Source of the DNA: Biscogniauxia marginata
Lineage: Eukaryota > Ascomycota > Sordariomycetes > Xylariales > Xylariaceae
NCBI GenBank assembly: GCA_022695795.1
Contig: MU404092.1
Span: forward strand, 62,001-126,000
DNA: 64,000 nucleotides
Direction of reading: 5' to 3'
Below, one piece after another: positions 59,832 to 64,000 of this stretch; the stretch's first letter is position 1, and every line of letters begins with the position of its first letter. A program made the position numbers and the translations under genes. The notes under the pieces were generated by a model. It saw only the letters and a list, made by a program, of their open reading frames with translations, was not told the DNA's origin and ran no database searches.

Positions 59832-62630
59832 TCAGAGTTCTCCTTCGCCCTCAATACCTGCTAGTGTAACCTTTTTGCGACTTCCCCCTGCGATGAGTTG
59901 CTGCAGGGCTACCTTACTGGCTTGGCCGCCGACTTTCTTCTGCATCCGAGCGATCTCCTCTTCCGGATCGATCGCATCGGCTTCTGCATACTGGAGTATA
60001 AGCCTCCTCCCTAACAAGTGTGTATCCTGGAGAGCTAGGAGAGCAGCCTCTGCCTGTTTCGGCGAGATGAACTCTGCGAAGGCAAAGCCTCTGCTGGTCG
60101 AGTGGAACTTCTTTGGTATTCTGACTGACTTGAGTTGGCCATACGAGCTCAAGAGCGCCTGAACTTCTTTCTTGGTTACTTGGAAAGGAAGATTCTTTAT
60201 AATGATCCGGGTCCTCGCCTGACCCGCGGCCTTCTTCGCATCATCTAGTTGCCTGCGTTCCTCGGCAGCATCTTGGCCACGATGGGAGGCTCTTACGTGA
60301 AGCTTATGTGCCCGTAGAACATAACCATCCATGACCTTGACAGCGGCCAGTGCAGATTCTTTACTAGAGAATGCAACGAAGCCAAACCCGAGGGATAGGA
60401 CCTGGCCAGGCTTGCTTGGATCTTTTTTCGTTTTCACGGTTGCTGACCTAAATCCTTCGAGATGTTGGAAAGCAGCCGCAAGTTCGGCTGTATCCGTGTC
60501 CCAGTGGAGGTTCTTTACGAAGAGAGAGCTATTTGCCTCGGCTGGTTCCTCATTGTCACGCTCGAGGAGTTCTGACGTAGACAATTTCTGTACACCAGCA
60601 GGCTCCTCGGTCTTGGTAACCTGTTGGCTCGTCGTCGTCATCAAATTCTTGGGGGCCCTCTCGAGAAACAATATAGAGTCCTTGAAACGCCGATATGCTA
60701 ATCTCGTAAAGGCGGCCTTCGCATTAGACGCTTGTGCAAATTGAACAATCGCTATAGTACCTGTAGGCGGCATGAGCACCTTTAAAACTTGGCCATGCTC
60801 CTCAAAAAGGCTCCTGATCTCCTCGACCTTAGTGCCAAAAGCGAAATTCTTAACCAGAATAGCATCATTGCCTCTTTCCGTAGACTTGAAAGCTTCCAAG
60901 TTAATCCCGTTTGCAGCAAAATACGCCTTTGTATCCTGGATTGTGGAAGTCTCAGCGATCGCTTGCTTTACAGCGGCATCACTACTTGTTGGGTCGAGGA
61001 GCTCGGCCTTGGAGACGCCGAGGCGATGAGCAAACGAGTCGTTGACTGCGTCCTGACTCATAAATAAGGCATTCCAGTTAAACCGCGACACCGCTGCCTT
61101 ATTTCTCTTCTTGATAAGATTCTGCTTCTTCAGCGGCAATTTTGACAGTGCGAACTCGTCGAGTTTATGGTCCCGTTTTGCCGTTGCTGGTAAGACGTGC
61201 AATATCCTGCCGTGAAACGAGGAGCGATCCGACTGCAGGAATGCGCTAACTGCATCATCTGGGTGTGTAAACCAAACAAAGCAAATTCCACGGTTGTTTT
61301 TCGCCGCATTCATCGGCACATGTACCTGTATTCATTTTAGTGGGAATGAATGGTGCTGAATGCGACAAAACTAGGAGTTTAGTCTAGGGATAGCTCTCAG
61401 AATACGAAGCATCTACTAAAATACTGGCCCAGGGATTTCATCAAATACCAATGGTATAAGCTGTCCCTATCTGGGGTTCATCATAGAACTAATTGGAAAT
61501 CCAAATTAAGGAGTGGTCTTACCTCTTCAAGATTGCCGTACTGCGCGAAATGTGATCTTAGATCATCTTCGGTCGCAGAATAGGGCAAATTCCGGACGAA
61601 TAGGCGAGAGGTCTGGCGTATTTCATCTATGACGCCGTTTTGCGTTTCCTCCACCTGAGCCCCGTTCTTATTCGGAGGTGTAGTCTGGTCTTCAATATGT
61701 TCGCCTTCGTCCGTAGCAGCACCTTGATGTGATGGATCTTCTAGAACGGGTGACTTAGATGGCGGGCGCTTCGCTGACGCAGATGTAAGTACAACTTCAA
61801 CTTCTTCATCATCAACGAGGTCAAGCAGGCGGTTCGTCCGTTGCCGTAACCAGTTATCGTCGTCCATACCAGCTCCTTCGGGCATTGTGGATACGTCGGG
61901 TCCGGTTGCATCCTGTACCGGCTGCTCTTCTTGGATTTCTTTACCAACAGTACCCTTGTCTACCTGCAGCGAGACGTTTACCGCGTCGGGTTTAGACCTC
62001 GCCATCCTGCGATTCTCGTGGGCCGGGAGTTTCTTATTTCGCGCAGGTAAAGCTTCATATTCATCATCGGACCCGTCCTTGTCGGCCGCGACCGCCATAA
62101 ATTTAGGAGTAGGCCCGGCAGCAATCCCGTTGTCCATCCTGTCGATCGAGCTCTTCGTGGGTTGCATGACATCAAGAAATTCTCGTAGCCTTGGGTCGGA
62201 TTCATCGAGGGCCTCTCGTTTTCGCTTTTTCGCATTCTCAAGCTTTGCTTCCGCCTTCGAAGATTCTTCTGTAACTCCCAGTGTCCTCGCAGCCAGTTGC
62301 CCGCCATTAGCTGGTTTCGTTTTCGACAGAGAAGGATCCGCTATCTGCAAATATCTAGTGAGCTTGGGTTATGTTTTCCAGCGTCGAGTAACCTACAGGC
62401 CTCGCCAGCTCAACGGTAATCTTAGACATGCGTATGAAGGAGCGATTGAAGTATTTTACTGCTGCCGCAGCCTCTTGCGGGTTTTGGTACCCGACATATC
62501 CAATCCTCCGATTAGGAAAACACTTAACATCAGCGATTTGGCCCTTAGCTGCGAAATGCTTTCGCAAGTCTTCGTCGGTGATGGTGGGCGGCAGCCCCTT
62601 CACGAATATGCGGGATGATTCGGTAGCCAT
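59832..62630 (-). CDS. MRD1: Multiple RNA-binding domain protein Mrd1
   Basis: Mrd1 binds pre-rRNA in the small-subunit processome and is needed for the early cleavages that release 18S rRNA. Exons on the minus strand, 62630-62397, 62344-61523 and 61325-59832, give 849 aa (yeast is about 887). Five RRMs: 1-75 (RIFVKGLPPTITDEDL), 324-400 (RLFVRNLPYSATEDDL, split by intron 2 after GNLEE), about 506-570 (ILVKNFAFG), 618-690 (LFVKNLHWD) and 725-792 (IIIKNLPFQV). The linker between RRM1 and RRM2 is acidic and charged. The second intron is long for this window (197 nt). It is divergent from the LC8 gene with 591 bp between starts. Confidence 0.96.
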
Positions 62631-63221
62631 AACGGGTCATTGACTAGACTCTGAAAAATATTGGAATTGAAATGATGGCGATTGCGCAAAAATGGTTTGG
62701 CCCTGTATGGTTATGCGTCGCGAGTTGAACTCTTGAAGCTACAGGTAAAACCGCAGGAGGGGATAGAAAAAAAAAAAGTTGGATATCAATGAGAAAGCTC
62801 GCCTTATCTCCACGTGAATGACTCAGGATGTCAAGGTGATCTGTGCACGACATCTTAAAAAGTGGGTCACCAAAGGCAAAAGCAATCACGGATTCTCCCA
62901 GGGACCAATCGTGGACAATAACCAGTAAGCCGTAACGCCTCTCACCTTGAATCGCCAAAAACACACGCGACGTTGGGCACAAATCCCCTATTTTCTTGCG
63001 GCAACTCAACTCCTCACCAAGCCGGCAATCGTGTTTCTCTAACGCTTATTTACACGACCACAAGTCCCCGAATTTCGTGCATCGCATCCATCGAGGTCCG
63101 TTCGTGTCACCCGTCAATCATCCCTACCCACGATGTCCAGCTTCGTCCGTTGCGAAACCACATTCTAATCATCCGGTCTGAATACAGGTTGATCACTACC
63201 ACGCGCGTTCGCACCGACAAT
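62631..63221. other. Divergent promoter, MRD1 / LC8 gene
   Basis: 591 bp between opposite start codons. No specific site recognised. Confidence 0.5.
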
Positions 63222-63852
63222 ATGGAGGAAAAGACATCGTCTCCGCCGGCTGGAAGCCGCGACAAGCTCGAAGGTCCGTCTGCCTGCCCATGCGACCTGA
63301 CCGCCAGAGGAACAATTCCACTAACGGGTCTTCTTGCCCAATAGCTCAGATCAAGTCCGCCGATATGGTCAGGATCACCAAGTCATGGGAGTGGAGTGAC
63401 GCTATGCTGACTGTATGCCAGACCGAAGATATGCAGCAAGAAGCTATCGACGTAGGTACGTGAGCTTTCCTCTTCCGCGATAGATATCCACGGCCTAACC
63501 ATGGCGAACAGCTCAGGAGGCCATGGGCAAATACACCATCGAGAAGGACATTGCGCAACACATCAAGAGAACGGTATGAACGCCTCCGGCCCGATACCGA
63601 ATTGGTCAGGCCTATGGGAAGGCAGGAGGAAAATGCTAATGCCAGCATTAGTTCGATGAGCGAAAGGGACCTACCTGGCACTGCATCGTAGGAAGAAACT
63701 TTGGCAGCTTTGTCACCCACGGTACGTTCTTCCTCTTATCTCGAGCCCGCAGCTATATGCGCGTCGACACGGACTGATCTGGTTCAGAGACGAAACACTT
63801 CATATATTTCTACCTAGGTCACTGCGCCATCCTGCTCTTCAAGACCCAGTAG
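63222..63852 (+). CDS. Cytoplasmic dynein light chain LC8 (DYNLL)
   Basis: LC8 is a dimeric hub that binds the dynein intermediate chain and many other partners. Six exons, 63222-63273, 63345-63367, 63422-63455, 63512-63573, 63652-63721 and 63788-63852, encode 101 aa. Two exons are only 23 and 34 nt. The joins restore the family sequence: [20 protein letters not shown], then [14 protein letters not shown], then [20 protein letters not shown] and the end [10 protein letters not shown]. The part after residue 18 is nearly identical to LC8 of other eukaryotes. The first 17 residues are a variable extension. Introns are 54-78 nt. This dense splitting means a simple frame scan shows no open frame here. 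Yeast calls the orthologue DYN2. Confidence 0.97.
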
Positions 63853-64000
63853 ATGTCGGTACGACCAGCAAGTTGCGAATAACACATTGGCTAGCTCTCT
63901 TCGAGATTCTATTCTATGCTTCTATGCTTCTGGTAGCATTGCCGTTCGTAGGTAACGATCGAGGGGCGGGAGTGCACCTCTTGACTGAATCCCGGGCCCT

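Overview
The window comes from a filamentous ascomycete, most likely a Sordariomycete. Its genes have short GT..AG introns (about 50-120 bp). The proteins include an AbaA-type TEA factor, Mrd1, Utp17, Rpb10, Dus3, a Bap31/Yet-type ER protein and an LC8 dynein light chain. A long AT-rich block carries the one-way C->T / G->A decay expected of repeat-induced point mutation (RIP). Species cannot be told from the sequence.

Layout. 1-17350 is a RIP-degraded block. It holds a complete Gypsy-type LTR element on the minus strand (163-7643, two 404-bp LTRs, 5-bp target duplication CGAGG). A related element lies in opposite orientation on the plus strand (8170-14214) with a truncated 3' end that escaped RIP. 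A young, unmutated 192-bp solo LTR (10314-10505, duplication AATAA) sits inside the second element. 14215-17350 is unidentifiable AT-rich relic. An LTR-like sequence (17351-17702) lies at the switch to normal base composition.

18484-30080: DUS3, a Bap31-like gene, a DUF1479 oxygenase, a helix-hairpin-helix protein, a small zf-met2 protein and an isopenicillin-N-synthase-like oxygenase. 31311-35310: UTP17 and RPB10 head to head over about 390 bp. 39318-41852: a conserved gene of unknown function. 43463-45388: an uncharacterised gene with an in-frame TAG in the middle of an otherwise open frame. 50153-51325: a secreted LPMO-like protein. 55573-58974: abaA. 59832-62630: MRD1. 63222-63852: LC8 dynein light chain. 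Gene-poor stretches lie at 35.3-39.3, 41.9-43.5, 45.4-50.1 and 51.3-55.6 kb.

Much of the gene-rich part is core ribosome, tRNA and transcription machinery: Utp17 and Mrd1 act in the small-subunit processome, Dus3 modifies tRNA, and Rpb10 is shared by RNA polymerases I-III. I see no secondary-metabolite cluster and no CRISPR. Exon borders were set by hand from splice signals, reading frame and remembered family motifs; none was confirmed by transcript data. The most unusual item is a broken open frame antisense to the Gypsy polyprotein (668-1144). It carries a Zn2Cys6-like cysteine pattern followed by a charged, probably coiled-coil region.
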